A stretch of DNA of 19,253 nucleotides from Deltaproteobacteria bacterium. GTDB taxonomy: Bacteria; Desulfobacterota; Desulfobacteria; Desulfobacterales; BuS5. The DNA lies in the NCBI GenBank assembly GCA_021157555.1, contig JAGGWL010000035.1, forward strand, positions 1 through 19,253. Direction: 5' to 3'. Numbering within the stretch: the first letter of the stretch is position 1; each line of letters starts with the position of its first letter. Below are positions 1 to 7,736 of this stretch, piece by piece. The position numbers and the translations under genes were made by a program. The notes under the pieces were generated by a model that was not told the DNA's origin, did no database searches, and saw only the letters and a list, made by a program, of their open reading frames with translations.

Positions 1-84
1 ATTATTAACAAATGACCGGAGAGTGGCCTCACCCAAACCCGAAGCTCCTCCGGTAATAACTGCAACACTACCTTTAATATCCAT
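1..84 (-). CDS. Short-chain dehydrogenase (HSD10-like 3-hydroxyacyl-CoA dehydrogenase), N-terminus only
   Basis: Partial gene: the first 28 codons are visible and the rest lies beyond the left edge. The ATG is the complement of 82-84, with AGAGGAG a few bases upstream on the minus strand. The visible protein starts MDIKGSVAVITGGASGLGEA, which carries the TGxxxGxG dinucleotide-binding turn (TGGASGLG) of classical SDR enzymes after the first beta strand. The wording closely resembles type-2 3-hydroxyacyl-CoA dehydrogenases (HSD17B10 group), which oxidise 3-hydroxyacyl-CoA and 2-methyl-3-hydroxybutyryl-CoA with NAD. It lies downstream of an isovaleryl-CoA-dehydrogenase-like gene on the same strand, 174 bp away, so a shared role in branched-chain or fatty acyl-CoA degradation is plausible. 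The SDR fold is secure; the substrate is inferred. Confidence 0.8.
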   Translation of the reverse strand, partial: MDIKGSVAVITGGASGLGEATLRSFVNN

Positions 85-258
85 TCTAAATCTCCTCTGT
101 TATTTTATCCTCGTTTTTAAATTTGGCCTTATCCTCCAAAGCCTGTATCAGTTATACTTGCCGGAGCTGCGTTTATATCCATTACCGCATCCATATCTTT
201 ATTTTCTCCTTTTTACGCTAAAAATTTAACAAAAAATCAAAGCAAAATGTTTCATCCC

Positions 259-1413
259 TTAAATTAATTCATTGGCAATGAGCAAACGACGGACCTCGGA
301 TGTTCCGCCCCCGATTTCATATAGCTTTGCGTCCCGATACAGCCGATTGATGGGGAATTCATTCATGTACCCGTATCCACCATGGATTTGCAGCGATTCG
401 TCAACTGCGCGGGAAGCAGCTTCAGCCGCAAATAATATTGCCGCTGCTGCCATTTTGTGTACTTCGGTTCCTTTACCGCCTCTTTCCGTTTTTTGAACCA
501 GGACTGCCGCGCGATAAACCAATCCTCTGGCTGCCTCCAGTTCCGTATACATATTTGCCAATTTTGCTTTTATCAATTGAAAGTTACAAATGCTTTGACC
601 AAATTGCTTTCTGTTCCTTGCATAATCCAGAGCCAGTTCCAGTGCCGCTCCTCCCATGCCCAGACTGATGCCTGACAAGACTACTCGTTCTACATCCAGA
701 CCATTCATAATAACTTTGACACCATTGTCTAATTCTCCCAGAATATTTGCCTCGGGGACTCGGCAATCCATAAAAACAAGCTCTCCAGTAGTGGATCCCC
801 GGTTCCCCATTTTATCAAGTTTTCTGGAAACTGAATATCCGGGGAAATTTTTTTCCACAATAAAAGCTGTGATTCCGTGTGAGCCTTTTTCCATATCTGT
901 TTTGGTATAGACAATGGCAACATCTGCTTCCGGTCCATTGGTGATAAACATTTTTGAACCATTCAGCAAAAAACTGTCTCCATCCCTTACGGCCGAGGTG
1001 GTAATCCCAACTGCATCAGAGCCGGCATCCGGTTCGGTCAGCCCCAGGCATCCTATTAATTCACCGGAGCATAATCCGGGAAGATATTTTTTTTTCTGAG
1101 CTTCATTAGCGTTTCGTTCCAGATTATGCATGCATAAGTTGGAATGAGCCAGGTAAGAGAGTGCCAACCCGGGACACACAAACGCCATCTCCTCTGCTGC
1201 CAGAGTATGCGTCAAAATATCGTAACCGGAGCCACCATATTCTACCGCTGTATTTAAACCCAAAAGATCCACGTCCCCCATTTTACGCCAAATCCCAGGA
1301 GGAAACTTGTCGTTTTTATCAATTTCTTCAGCTACAGGCGCTATTTCTTTACTAATAAATTCCTTTACGCTCTTCTTGATCATTATTTGTTCACGAGTTA
1401 ATTCAAAATCCAT
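259..1413 (-). CDS. Acyl-CoA dehydrogenase, isovaleryl-CoA dehydrogenase type
   Basis: FAD-dependent acyl-CoA dehydrogenase of normal length (384 aa from the ATG at 1413). It would oxidise an acyl-CoA to the 2-enoyl-CoA and pass electrons to ETF. Visible motifs are the TEPDAGSD flavin/substrate loop (about residues 126-133), ITNGPEADV (about 157-165), the RKQFGQ segment (about 268-273) and the C-terminal YEIGGGTSEVRR. At the usual catalytic Glu position of medium-chain enzymes (just before GTS) this protein has Gly (about 369). A Glu sits instead in GLDVERVVLSG (about 242), as in isovaleryl-CoA dehydrogenase, so a branched substrate such as isovaleryl-CoA is favoured. An upstream in-frame TTG at 1419 would lie only 3 nt from the GGAGG ribosome site, whereas the ATG at 1413 is 9 nt away and is preferred. 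The gene precedes the partial SDR on the same strand, giving a probable catabolic operon. Confidence 0.9.
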   Translation of the reverse strand: MDFELTREQIMIKKSVKEFISKEIAPVAEEIDKNDKFPPGIWRKMGDVDLLGLNTAVEYGGSGYDILTHTLAAEEMAFVCPGLALSYLAHSNLCMHNLERNANEAQKKKYLPGLCSGELIGCLGLTEPDAGSDAVGITTSAVRDGDSFLLNGSKMFITNGPEADVAIVYTKTDMEKGSHGITAFIVEKNFPGYSVSRKLDKMGNRGSTTGELVFMDCRVPEANILGELDNGVKVIMNGLDVERVVLSGISLGMGGAALELALDYARNRKQFGQSICNFQLIKAKLANMYTELEAARGLVYRAAVLVQKTERGGKGTEVHKMAAAAILFAAEAASRAVDESLQIHGGYGYMNEFPINRLYRDAKLYEIGGGTSEVRRLLIANELI

Positions 1414-1617
1414 TGACAAAATCCTCCCCTAAAATTAAATTTTTTAGAATGAGCGCTATATTTGCACCAATATGGTTGATGATCAATAAAAAATTCAATA
1501 TTCTGGTTATAAAGAATTTCTAAAAATTAAGCAAAAATCACGAGATCTTCATTAGGAGCGGGGACGAAATATTGTCGGTTGTTGCAGTTTTAGGCTGCAT
1601 AAGTAGGGTGTCTTCTG

Positions 1618-1666
1618 AATTATCATTGAAAATTCGGATTGACACTCCGAATTTTCAATGATAATT
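1618..1666. repeat. 21-bp perfect inverted repeat upstream of the DUF4143 ATPase
   Basis: Arms 1618-1638 and 1646-1666 are exact reverse complements over 21 bp, separated by the 7-nt loop TTGACAC. The right arm ends 8 nt before the preferred ATG of the ATPase. There is no T-tract or GC-rich stem of an ordinary intrinsic terminator. An operator or cruciform overlapping the promoter, or the scar of a mobile element, fits better. The repeat is seen directly; its function is inferred. Confidence 0.85.
1639..1665 (+). promoter_or_regulatory. Candidate sigma-70 promoter inside the palindrome
   Basis: TTGACA at 1639-1644 matches the -35 consensus and GATAAT at 1660-1665 resembles a -10 box, but the spacer is only 15 bp. 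A TAATTT at 17 bp is the alternative. Transcription would start near 1671-1675, almost at the ATG at 1675. No Shine-Dalgarno sequence is seen there, so the mRNA may be leaderless. The -35 box lies in the loop of the inverted repeat. Confidence 0.3.
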
Positions 1667-1674
1667 TTGATTAT

Positions 1675-2796
1675 ATGATTAAACGTAATTATTATTTAAC
1701 ATCTCTTGTAACTGCAACAGAAAGGTCTCCTGTCACCGCTCTGCTTGGTCCCAGGCAGTGTGGCAAAACAACACTTGCACGCATATTTAGCGAACATCGA
1801 ATTCCTCATTACTTTGACCTGGAATCTCCTGCAGACCAACAGAGGTTGCAAAATCCCGAGTTAATGCTCGGTTCTCTTAAGGGGATGATCATTCTTGATG
1901 AAATTCAAATTAAGCCGGAATTATTTAATGTACTGCGAGTTTTAGTAGATAATCCCGAAAATCAATCTCACTTTTTAGTTTTGGGTAGTGCCTCTCCCCA
2001 GATTATTAAAAATGTTTCCGAAACACTAGCCGGTAGAGTTGAATTTATTGAGCTTGCAGGATTTAATATTCAGGAAACAAACAACATCGAACAATTATGG
2101 CTTAGAGGTGGATTCCCCCGCTCATTTCTCGCTGCTTCAGAGGCCGATAGTCTGGCGTGGAGAGATGGATTTATAAGAACCTTCCTTGAGCGTGATATTC
2201 CAATGCTTGGCATAACAATTGCTGCAACAGCAATGCGACGATTCTGGACAATGCTGGCCCATTTTCATGGTCAAACATGGAATGCCTCAGAGCTTGGCCG
2301 CTCAATGGGATTAACCGACAAAACTGTTCGATCATATCTTGATATTCTTACCGCTACCTTTATGATCCGTCAGCTTCAACCATGGCATGAGAACTTGCGT
2401 AAACGTCAGGTAAAAGCACCTAAAATATACTTCAGAGATTCAGGCTTGCTGCACAGCCTGTTAAACATTCCAAACTATCATAGCCTGATTGGAAATCCTC
2501 GAATAGGAGCGTCATGGGAAGGATTTGCTCTCGAACAAGTACTTCAGATTATTCGTCCGCCGGAAGCATATTTTTGGTCCACTCATAGTGGTGCGGAAAT
2601 TGATCTTTTATTTTTTCAGAAGGGGAAACGCTACGGCGTTGAATTTAAATTTAATGAAGCCCCTAAAATCACAAAATCAATGCACACCGCAGTTCAAGAT
2701 CTTTCTCTGGATTATTTATGGGTCATATATCCTGGAAAAGAAAAATATCCTGTAACAAATAAAATTACGGTTCGACCGTTAAACACAATATCCTGA
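1675..2796 (+). CDS. AAA-family ATPase with DUF4143 C-terminal domain
   Basis: A 373-aa protein of the AAA_14/DUF4143 family, whose molecular role is not established. The Walker A motif GPRQCGKTT lies at residues 25-33, Walker B MIILDEIQ at 71-78 and a sensor-like LGSAS at 103-107. A winged-helix-like stretch with TDKTVRSYLDIL follows at about 214-225. The C-terminal region has a PD-(D/E)XK-like pattern: AEID at 307-310 and VEFKF at 322-326. The reading frame extends upstream to a TTG at 1639, but that lies in the loop of an inverted repeat. MIKRNYYL is the usual family start, so the ATG at 1675 is preferred although it has no ribosome site. It stands alone between a minus-strand catabolic operon and pyrG. 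Related genes are scattered and often patchy in genomes, so acquisition by transfer is possible. Confidence 0.88.
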   Translation: MIKRNYYLTSLVTATERSPVTALLGPRQCGKTTLARIFSEHRIPHYFDLESPADQQRLQNPELMLGSLKGMIILDEIQIKPELFNVLRVLVDNPENQSHFLVLGSASPQIIKNVSETLAGRVEFIELAGFNIQETNNIEQLWLRGGFPRSFLAASEADSLAWRDGFIRTFLERDIPMLGITIAATAMRRFWTMLAHFHGQTWNASELGRSMGLTDKTVRSYLDILTATFMIRQLQPWHENLRKRQVKAPKIYFRDSGLLHSLLNIPNYHSLIGNPRIGASWEGFALEQVLQIIRPPEAYFWSTHSGAEIDLLFFQKGKRYGVEFKFNEAPKITKSMHTAVQDLSLDYLWVIYPGKEKYPVTNKITVRPLNTIS

Positions 2797-2926
2797 AAAT
2801 TTAGGGGAAATTACAGAGAGATCGTACTTGGGGCTCGGTAAAAAATAACTTTATATAACAGAAAAGCATCCCTATTTTTTAGAATAAAAACTTGCTATAA
2901 AAATAAAATAATCATAGGATCGGTGC

Positions 2927-4585
2927 ATGAATAATACCAATAATAATACCAAATTTATATTTGTTACGGGCGGTGTTTTATCTTCACTTGGCAAGGGGCT
3001 GGCATCGGCCGCAATAGGAGCTTTGCTTGAGAGCCGTGGACTTACTGTAACCATCCAAAAATTGGATCCTTACATCAATGTTGATCCCGGTACCATGAAT
3101 CCTTTTCAGCACGGCGAGGTTTTCGTAACAGACGACGGAGCCGAAACAGATCTTGATCTTGGCCATTACGAGCGTTTTACAAGCGCCAAGTTAGGGAAGG
3201 ACAACAATTTTACCACAGGCAAAATCTACTACTCTGTTATAAATAAAGAGAGAGAAGGCGCTTATCTGGGAGGGACTGTGCAGGTTATTCCCCACATAAC
3301 CGACGAGATCAAAAGCAGCATCAGACTGGTTGCCGGCGATGTGGACGTAGTTATTGTTGAAATCGGGGGTACCATAGGTGATATTGAAAGCCTGCCATTT
3401 CTTGAGGCTATCAGGCAATTCAAAGCGGACGCAGGAAAAAACAATGTTCTTTATATACATCTTACTCTGGTTCCCTATATTGCAACTGCAGGAGAAGTTA
3501 AAACCAAGCCTACACAACACAGTGTCAAAGAACTGAGAAGCATAGGAATCCAGCCGGACATTCTTTTATGCCGCACGGACAGATTTCTTTCAAAAAGTAT
3601 TAAATCCAAAATAGCTCTTTTCTGCAATGTGAGTCAAGATGCCGTTATTACTGCCAAGGATGTGGATTGCATTTATGAAGTGCCGCTGATTTTTCATAAA
3701 GAAGGACTTGATGAGAAAATTATTGAACTCCTCAATATCTGGACAAGGGCTCCAAGGCTTCAGGTATGGGAAAACATAGTAAAAAAGTATAAAGATCCTG
3801 AATATAGCGCAACTATCGCAATAGTGGGAAAATATACAGACCTGACGGAATCGTACAAAAGCCTGAACGAGGCACTGTATCATGGCGGCATTTCAAATAA
3901 CTGCCGGATTAATCTTGATTATATTGATTCTGAGGAGCTAACCAAAGATAACTGCCGTGATAAATTAAAAGCCGTTGATGGAATTCTGGTTCCGGGAGGT
4001 TTTGGGTTACGCGGAATTGAGGGAAAAATAATAGCAGCCCAATATGCTCGTGAGGAATTAATACCATTTTTCGGAATATGCCTCGGTATGCAAATAGCAG
4101 TAATAGAATTTTCGCGCAATATAGCTGGTTTGAAGGATGCCTATAGTACTGAATTCGACAAAAAGACAGATTATCCAGTAATTTATTTGATGAGCGAATG
4201 GTATGACGACAGGAGTAAAAGCATCCAGAAAAGAGATGTAAATTCCGACAAAGGTGGCTCCATGCGATTGGGCGCTTATCCCTGCCGCATAAAAGAAGGA
4301 ACTTTGGCACACCTGGCATATGATAAAATCAATATTTCGGAAAGACATCGTCACAGATATGAATTCAACAACATTTACAGGGAAAGGCTTGAAGAAAAAG
4401 GGCTTGTTATAAGCGGAATATCTCCTGATGAAGAATTAGTTGAAATTATAGAAATCAAAGAGCACCCATGGTTTTTGGGGTGCCAGTTCCACCCGGAATT
4501 CAAATCCCGCCCAATGGCGCCGCACCCTCTTTTTGTTGATTTTATCAAGGCCGCTTTGGCCAAAAAAAATAAATGCGAAAAATAA
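2927..4585 (+). CDS. pyrG: CTP synthase
   Basis: A 552-aa CTP synthase that aminates UTP to CTP using ATP and glutamine, the last step of pyrimidine nucleotide synthesis. The N-terminal synthetase domain starts KFIFVTGGVLSSLGKG (residues 9-24, ATP-binding loop) and contains QKLDPYINVDPGTM and the VEIGGTIGDIES segment (144-155). The C-terminal class I glutamine amidotransferase domain has the nucleophile Cys385 in FGICLGMQ, with His522 and Glu524 in CQFHPEFKSRP, so both halves look active. AGGA lies 7 nt before the ATG. The first codons contain a small AATAATACC duplication that gives an Asn-rich leader (NNTNNNT) ahead of the usual start. The 3' end overlaps the next gene by 13 nt. Confidence 0.98.
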   Translation: MNNTNNNTKFIFVTGGVLSSLGKGLASAAIGALLESRGLTVTIQKLDPYINVDPGTMNPFQHGEVFVTDDGAETDLDLGHYERFTSAKLGKDNNFTTGKIYYSVINKEREGAYLGGTVQVIPHITDEIKSSIRLVAGDVDVVIVEIGGTIGDIESLPFLEAIRQFKADAGKNNVLYIHLTLVPYIATAGEVKTKPTQHSVKELRSIGIQPDILLCRTDRFLSKSIKSKIALFCNVSQDAVITAKDVDCIYEVPLIFHKEGLDEKIIELLNIWTRAPRLQVWENIVKKYKDPEYSATIAIVGKYTDLTESYKSLNEALYHGGISNNCRINLDYIDSEELTKDNCRDKLKAVDGILVPGGFGLRGIEGKIIAAQYAREELIPFFGICLGMQIAVIEFSRNIAGLKDAYSTEFDKKTDYPVIYLMSEWYDDRSKSIQKRDVNSDKGGSMRLGAYPCRIKEGTLAHLAYDKINISERHRHRYEFNNIYRERLEEKGLVISGISPDEELVEIIEIKEHPWFLGCQFHPEFKSRPMAPHPLFVDFIKAALAKKNKCEK

Positions 4586-5691
4586 TAGTTTTTGATCAAA
4601 CAATCAGAGAAGGCATGCAGTACCGTGGACTCATGTTTTCCTATGCAGAACGTTTAAAAATCATGGAGTTCCAGCAAGCCCTGGGAGTAGATATATCCCA
4701 GGTTGGCTATCCCCCTGCCCATGAATCTGAAATTCTGCATATAAAAAAATTATGCAGTGAAGCTGCCAGGCGGAATTACAATATTCGTATTTCCGGATTA
4801 TGTCGGGCACTCGTTAAAGATGTCCGCTGGATGATAGAAACAGGTCTTAACGATTTCAGCCTCCATACCTCTCCCTCTTCTGAAATGCTTTCGCGACAAA
4901 GCATAGAAACCCTTTTTGAATCATTAAAAGAGACTGTTCTATTTATAAGATCAAAAATCGAAAAACCAAATATAGAAGTCAGTATTCTTGATATAGGCAA
5001 AACAGATATAGAACTATTAAAAAAATGCGCTGACTTTTTAATTAATAATTTAAAAATCAACATTCTTTCCCTTCCGGATACATCAGGTTTAATGGCGCCT
5101 AATCAGGTCTATGAACGTGTAGAACTTATAAGCAGACTTTGTTGCGCTAAAGGAAAAAGCACTCAACTCGGTATTCATTGTCATAATGACTTGGGCATGG
5201 CTACTGCCAATACGGTTATGGGTGTTCTGGCAGGAGCTTCAGTTATTGAAGTTTCCGCCCTTGGTATAGGAGAAAGAAACGGAATTGGTGATATTTTTAT
5301 AACCGGCAAAAATTTAAAGGAGCAGGGTTTTCATTTAAACCTTAAAACAGAACAAAAAGATATTTTCAGAGAATATTATGAATTTGTCGATGCCGTATGT
5401 TACCAACAAACAGGGATTAAACTATTGAACTACAACACCCCTTTTTTCGGCAATTCTTCCAAAACCCACGTTGCCGGAACTCATGGTATAGGACAATTCG
5501 GCCTTGCTGCTGATCAGGAATTTTACCTTAATGTTTTATGTGGAAAACATCTTGTTGAGAATTATCTTAAGCTTCATAAAATTGAATATAAAAAAAAATA
5601 TCTGCAAGAAATTGTTGACCGTATTAAAAATAAAAGCGCCTCGGCAGGTAGATGTGTGACGAAAGAAGAGGTTAAAGTAATTGCAGAATAA
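4573..5691 (+). CDS. LeuA/NifV-like (isopropylmalate/homocitrate synthase family) acyltransferase, substrate unknown
   Basis: A 372-aa DRE-TIM metallolyase-type enzyme. This family condenses acetyl-CoA or a related acyl-CoA with a 2-oxo acid. The first strand carries FDQTIREGMQ (about residues 7-16), with the catalytic Arg12, metal-binding Glu13 and Gln16 pattern of homocitrate and isopropylmalate synthases. The metal-binding HCHNDLG has His202 and His204, GERNG (233-237) is the usual glycine loop, and THVAGTHGIG (298-307) matches the later active-site loop. There is no C-terminal LeuA allosteric domain, so the architecture is like NifV or AksA. It begins 13 nt inside pyrG without an obvious ribosome site of its own, suggesting translational coupling. 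No nif or leu genes are nearby. Homocitrate, citramalate, isopropylmalate or Re-citrate synthase cannot be told apart by eye. Confidence 0.85.
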   Translation: MRKIIVFDQTIREGMQYRGLMFSYAERLKIMEFQQALGVDISQVGYPPAHESEILHIKKLCSEAARRNYNIRISGLCRALVKDVRWMIETGLNDFSLHTSPSSEMLSRQSIETLFESLKETVLFIRSKIEKPNIEVSILDIGKTDIELLKKCADFLINNLKINILSLPDTSGLMAPNQVYERVELISRLCCAKGKSTQLGIHCHNDLGMATANTVMGVLAGASVIEVSALGIGERNGIGDIFITGKNLKEQGFHLNLKTEQKDIFREYYEFVDAVCYQQTGIKLLNYNTPFFGNSSKTHVAGTHGIGQFGLAADQEFYLNVLCGKHLVENYLKLHKIEYKKKYLQEIVDRIKNKSASAGRCVTKEEVKVIAE

Positions 5692-5772
5692 AATTAGAAT
5701 ATCATAAAATAACTTTTTTGTATTGCACACTGCCTTGTCTCTACGGTCGCAAAAATGATGGGTATAAATTTC

Positions 5773-6768
5773 ATGGAAAAAGTTTTGGTAACGGGCGGCG
5801 GTGGCTTTCTTGGTGGCGCAATAGTAAAAAAACTGATAAAGCGCGGCTGTTATGTGCGAACTTTTTCACGGAACCATTATCAGAAGCTTGAAGATTCCGG
5901 GGTTGAGCAGGTTCGGGGGAATCTGTGCTGCAAAGAAGAAGTGGAAAAAGCATGCCAGGATATCGAGGTTGTATTTCATGTTGCGGCCAGGACGGGAGTT
6001 TGGGGCACTTATAAAGATTATTATCGTATTAATTATACAGGCACCTGTAATATTATACAAGCATGTCGAAGCAACAATGTTGCCAGACTGATCTATACAA
6101 GTTCTCCCAGTGTAGTTTTTAACGGTTCCAATATGGAAGGCGCTGATGAAAGCATCCCCTATCCTGACAAGTATCACGCACCTTATCCTGCAACCAAAGC
6201 CATTGCGGAACAGGCTGTTATAGAAGCGGCGCGGTATGGGTTAAAAAGCATCAGCTTGAGGCCGCACTTGATATGGGGGCCGGGCGATACAAACCTTGTC
6301 CCCCGGATAATTCAAAGAGGTGCAAGCCTTGTAAGGGTGGGCAATGGTAAAAATCTGGTGGATACCATTTATATTGATAATGCTGCTGACGCGCATATTC
6401 TGGCTGCGGACCGATTAAAAAAGAATCCTGGCCTGTCAGGCAGGGTCTATTTTATCAGCCAGGATGAACCGGTCTTTTTGTGGGACATGATAGATGATAT
6501 TCTGCATGAAGCCGGCTTAAAACCGATCAAAAAATCAATAAGCAAAAATATGGCCTGGGCCATTGGAGCTTTGCTGGAAACCGGTTACAAACTTTTTAAC
6601 ATTAAACAGGAACCCCGTATGACCCGTTTTGTAGCAAATGAACTTGCAACAGCGCACTGGTTTAATATTAGCGCCGCAAAAAAAGATTTAGCTTTTTGGC
6701 CCAAAATATCCACTCAGGAGGGGCTTGCCAGGCTTGGGGAATGGCTAAAAAAATATCCCGTACAATGA
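5773..6768 (+). CDS. NAD(P)-dependent epimerase/reductase, OleD-like (2-alkyl-3-oxoalkanoate reductase)
   Basis: An extended SDR of 331 aa from the ATG at 5773. In-frame ATGs at 5755 and 5758 would add 6 or 5 residues, but the family normally starts right at the first strand and no site has a good ribosome site. The nucleotide-binding loop TGGGGFLG lies at about residues 7-14. The catalytic set is Ser in YTSSPSVV (about 109-116) and Tyr138-x3-Lys142 in YPATK. The phrases FHVAARTGVWG, LRPHLIWGPGD, NLVDTIYIDNAADAH and EPRMTRFVANELATAHWF are typical of the OleD/3-beta-HSD-like group. In OleABCD long-chain olefin synthesis OleD reduces the beta-keto acid intermediate. No oleA, oleB or oleC is present in the window. 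The stop codon overlaps the glycosyltransferase start (ATGA), so the two are probably co-translated. Confidence 0.85.
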   Translation: MEKVLVTGGGGFLGGAIVKKLIKRGCYVRTFSRNHYQKLEDSGVEQVRGNLCCKEEVEKACQDIEVVFHVAARTGVWGTYKDYYRINYTGTCNIIQACRSNNVARLIYTSSPSVVFNGSNMEGADESIPYPDKYHAPYPATKAIAEQAVIEAARYGLKSISLRPHLIWGPGDTNLVPRIIQRGASLVRVGNGKNLVDTIYIDNAADAHILAADRLKKNPGLSGRVYFISQDEPVFLWDMIDDILHEAGLKPIKKSISKNMAWAIGALLETGYKLFNIKQEPRMTRFVANELATAHWFNISAAKKDLAFWPKISTQEGLARLGEWLKKYPVQ

Positions 6769-7592
6769 AGCAAAAACCCCAAATCAGCGTAATTATACCT
6801 ACCTATAATCGTGGCTGGATATTAAAAGAAGCTGTTGATTCTGTTTTATCTCAGCATTATACCGATTTCGAACTGATTGTAGTCGATGACGGCTCAACCG
6901 ATAATACTCTCGCCTTACTCCAAACATACAAAGGCAGGCTTAAAATACTGCAACAGGAGAATTTGGGCGTAAGCGCCGCCCGCAATCTGGGAATAGAAAA
7001 TTCATGCGGTCAATATATAGCTTTTCTTGATTCGGATGACCTTTGGCTCCCCGAGAAACTCTCCTTTCAGTTGGAATTTTTTATTTTACACAGGGAAGCC
7101 TTGATTTGCCAGACGGAAGAGATGTGGATCAGAAACGGCGTCAGGGTGAATCCCGGGAAAAAGCATAAAAAAATTTCAGGCCATATTTTTGAGCAATCTT
7201 TAGCTTTATGCCTGGTCAGCCCGTCAGCAGTGATGGTGGATCGGCGGCTTTTTGAGGAGATAGGAATGTTTGATGAAAATCTGCCAGCCTGCGAGGATTA
7301 TGACCTTTGGCTGCGCACAACCCTTAAATATCCTGTGTTTTTGCTGGATAAGCCGCTTGTAATAAAAAGGGGCGGCCATGCTGATCAGCTTTCAAAGGCT
7401 CCCGGACTTGATAAATATAGGATTGCGTCCATATTAAAGTTGCTGCAAAGCGACAGGCTTTCAAACAGCAGATACAAAAAAGCCGTTAAAATGTTTCAAA
7501 AAAAATGTAAAATATATGGGGCAGGCTGTGCAAAACGCGGCAGATATGATGAAGCGGAGCATTATCACAAGCTTGCTGAACAATACATATAA
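6765..7592 (+). CDS. Family 2 glycosyltransferase
   Basis: A GT-A fold glycosyltransferase of 275 aa. Motifs in order: ISVIIPTYNRG (about residues 7-17), VVDDGSTDNT (39-48), ENLGVSAARNLG for nucleotide-sugar binding (about 65-76), the DxD-like FLDSDDLW (87-94) and CEDYDLWLR (176-184) with the probable catalytic acidic pair. No membrane segment is seen, so it likely acts at the cytoplasmic face. The ATG at 6765 overlaps the upstream stop as ATGA and is preferred. The frame also has an ATG at 6741 that would lengthen the overlap. The C-terminal 70 residues are basic and helical-looking, with a TPR-like close (RYDEAEHYHKLAEQY). The donor and acceptor sugars cannot be read from the sequence. Confidence 0.9.
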   Translation: MKQKPQISVIIPTYNRGWILKEAVDSVLSQHYTDFELIVVDDGSTDNTLALLQTYKGRLKILQQENLGVSAARNLGIENSCGQYIAFLDSDDLWLPEKLSFQLEFFILHREALICQTEEMWIRNGVRVNPGKKHKKISGHIFEQSLALCLVSPSAVMVDRRLFEEIGMFDENLPACEDYDLWLRTTLKYPVFLLDKPLVIKRGGHADQLSKAPGLDKYRIASILKLLQSDRLSNSRYKKAVKMFQKKCKIYGAGCAKRGRYDEAEHYHKLAEQYI

Positions 7593-7620
7593 AAGAGGAA
7601 CAAAGCCTGTAATACTTTTC

Positions 7621-7649
7621 TTGACGAAATTTAAAAATTTTTCTATAAT
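7621..7649 (+). promoter_or_regulatory. Sigma-70 promoter of the sigma-54 activator gene
   Basis: TTGACG at 7621-7626 and TATAAT at 7644-7649 are separated by exactly 17 bp, the ideal spacing. It lies in the 144-bp gap after the glycosyltransferase and would give a 5' leader of about 80 nt before the ATG at 7737. This implies that the activator is transcribed independently of the upstream genes. Confidence 0.75.
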
Positions 7650-7736
7650 TTTTTATTTATAAATTATTGCTTTCTTTATGAGGTATAGATTTCCGCATAA
7701 ATAATCTTACTACGTTCCTTACCGGAAAATAAAAAA

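Noticed and set aside
23..229. 68-residue plus-strand frame at the left edge
   Set aside because: It is the complement of the SDR start and its leader; hydrophobic low-complexity translation, no ribosome site, and the minus-strand SDR N-terminus is unmistakable.
1414..1617. Search for a remnant gene between the acyl-CoA dehydrogenase and the inverted repeat
   Set aside because: No frame with recognisable protein character on either strand; only the minus-strand leader of the dehydrogenase is assignable.
2892..2920. TTGCTA and TAGGAT with 17-bp spacing before pyrG
   Set aside because: The -10 box would overlap the AGGA ribosome site and force a leaderless start, which conflicts with the ribosome site; both boxes match poorly.
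3909..4354. Two overlapping minus-strand frames of 136 and 98 residues
   Set aside because: Shadows of pyrG, whose plus-strand protein has both catalytic domains intact.
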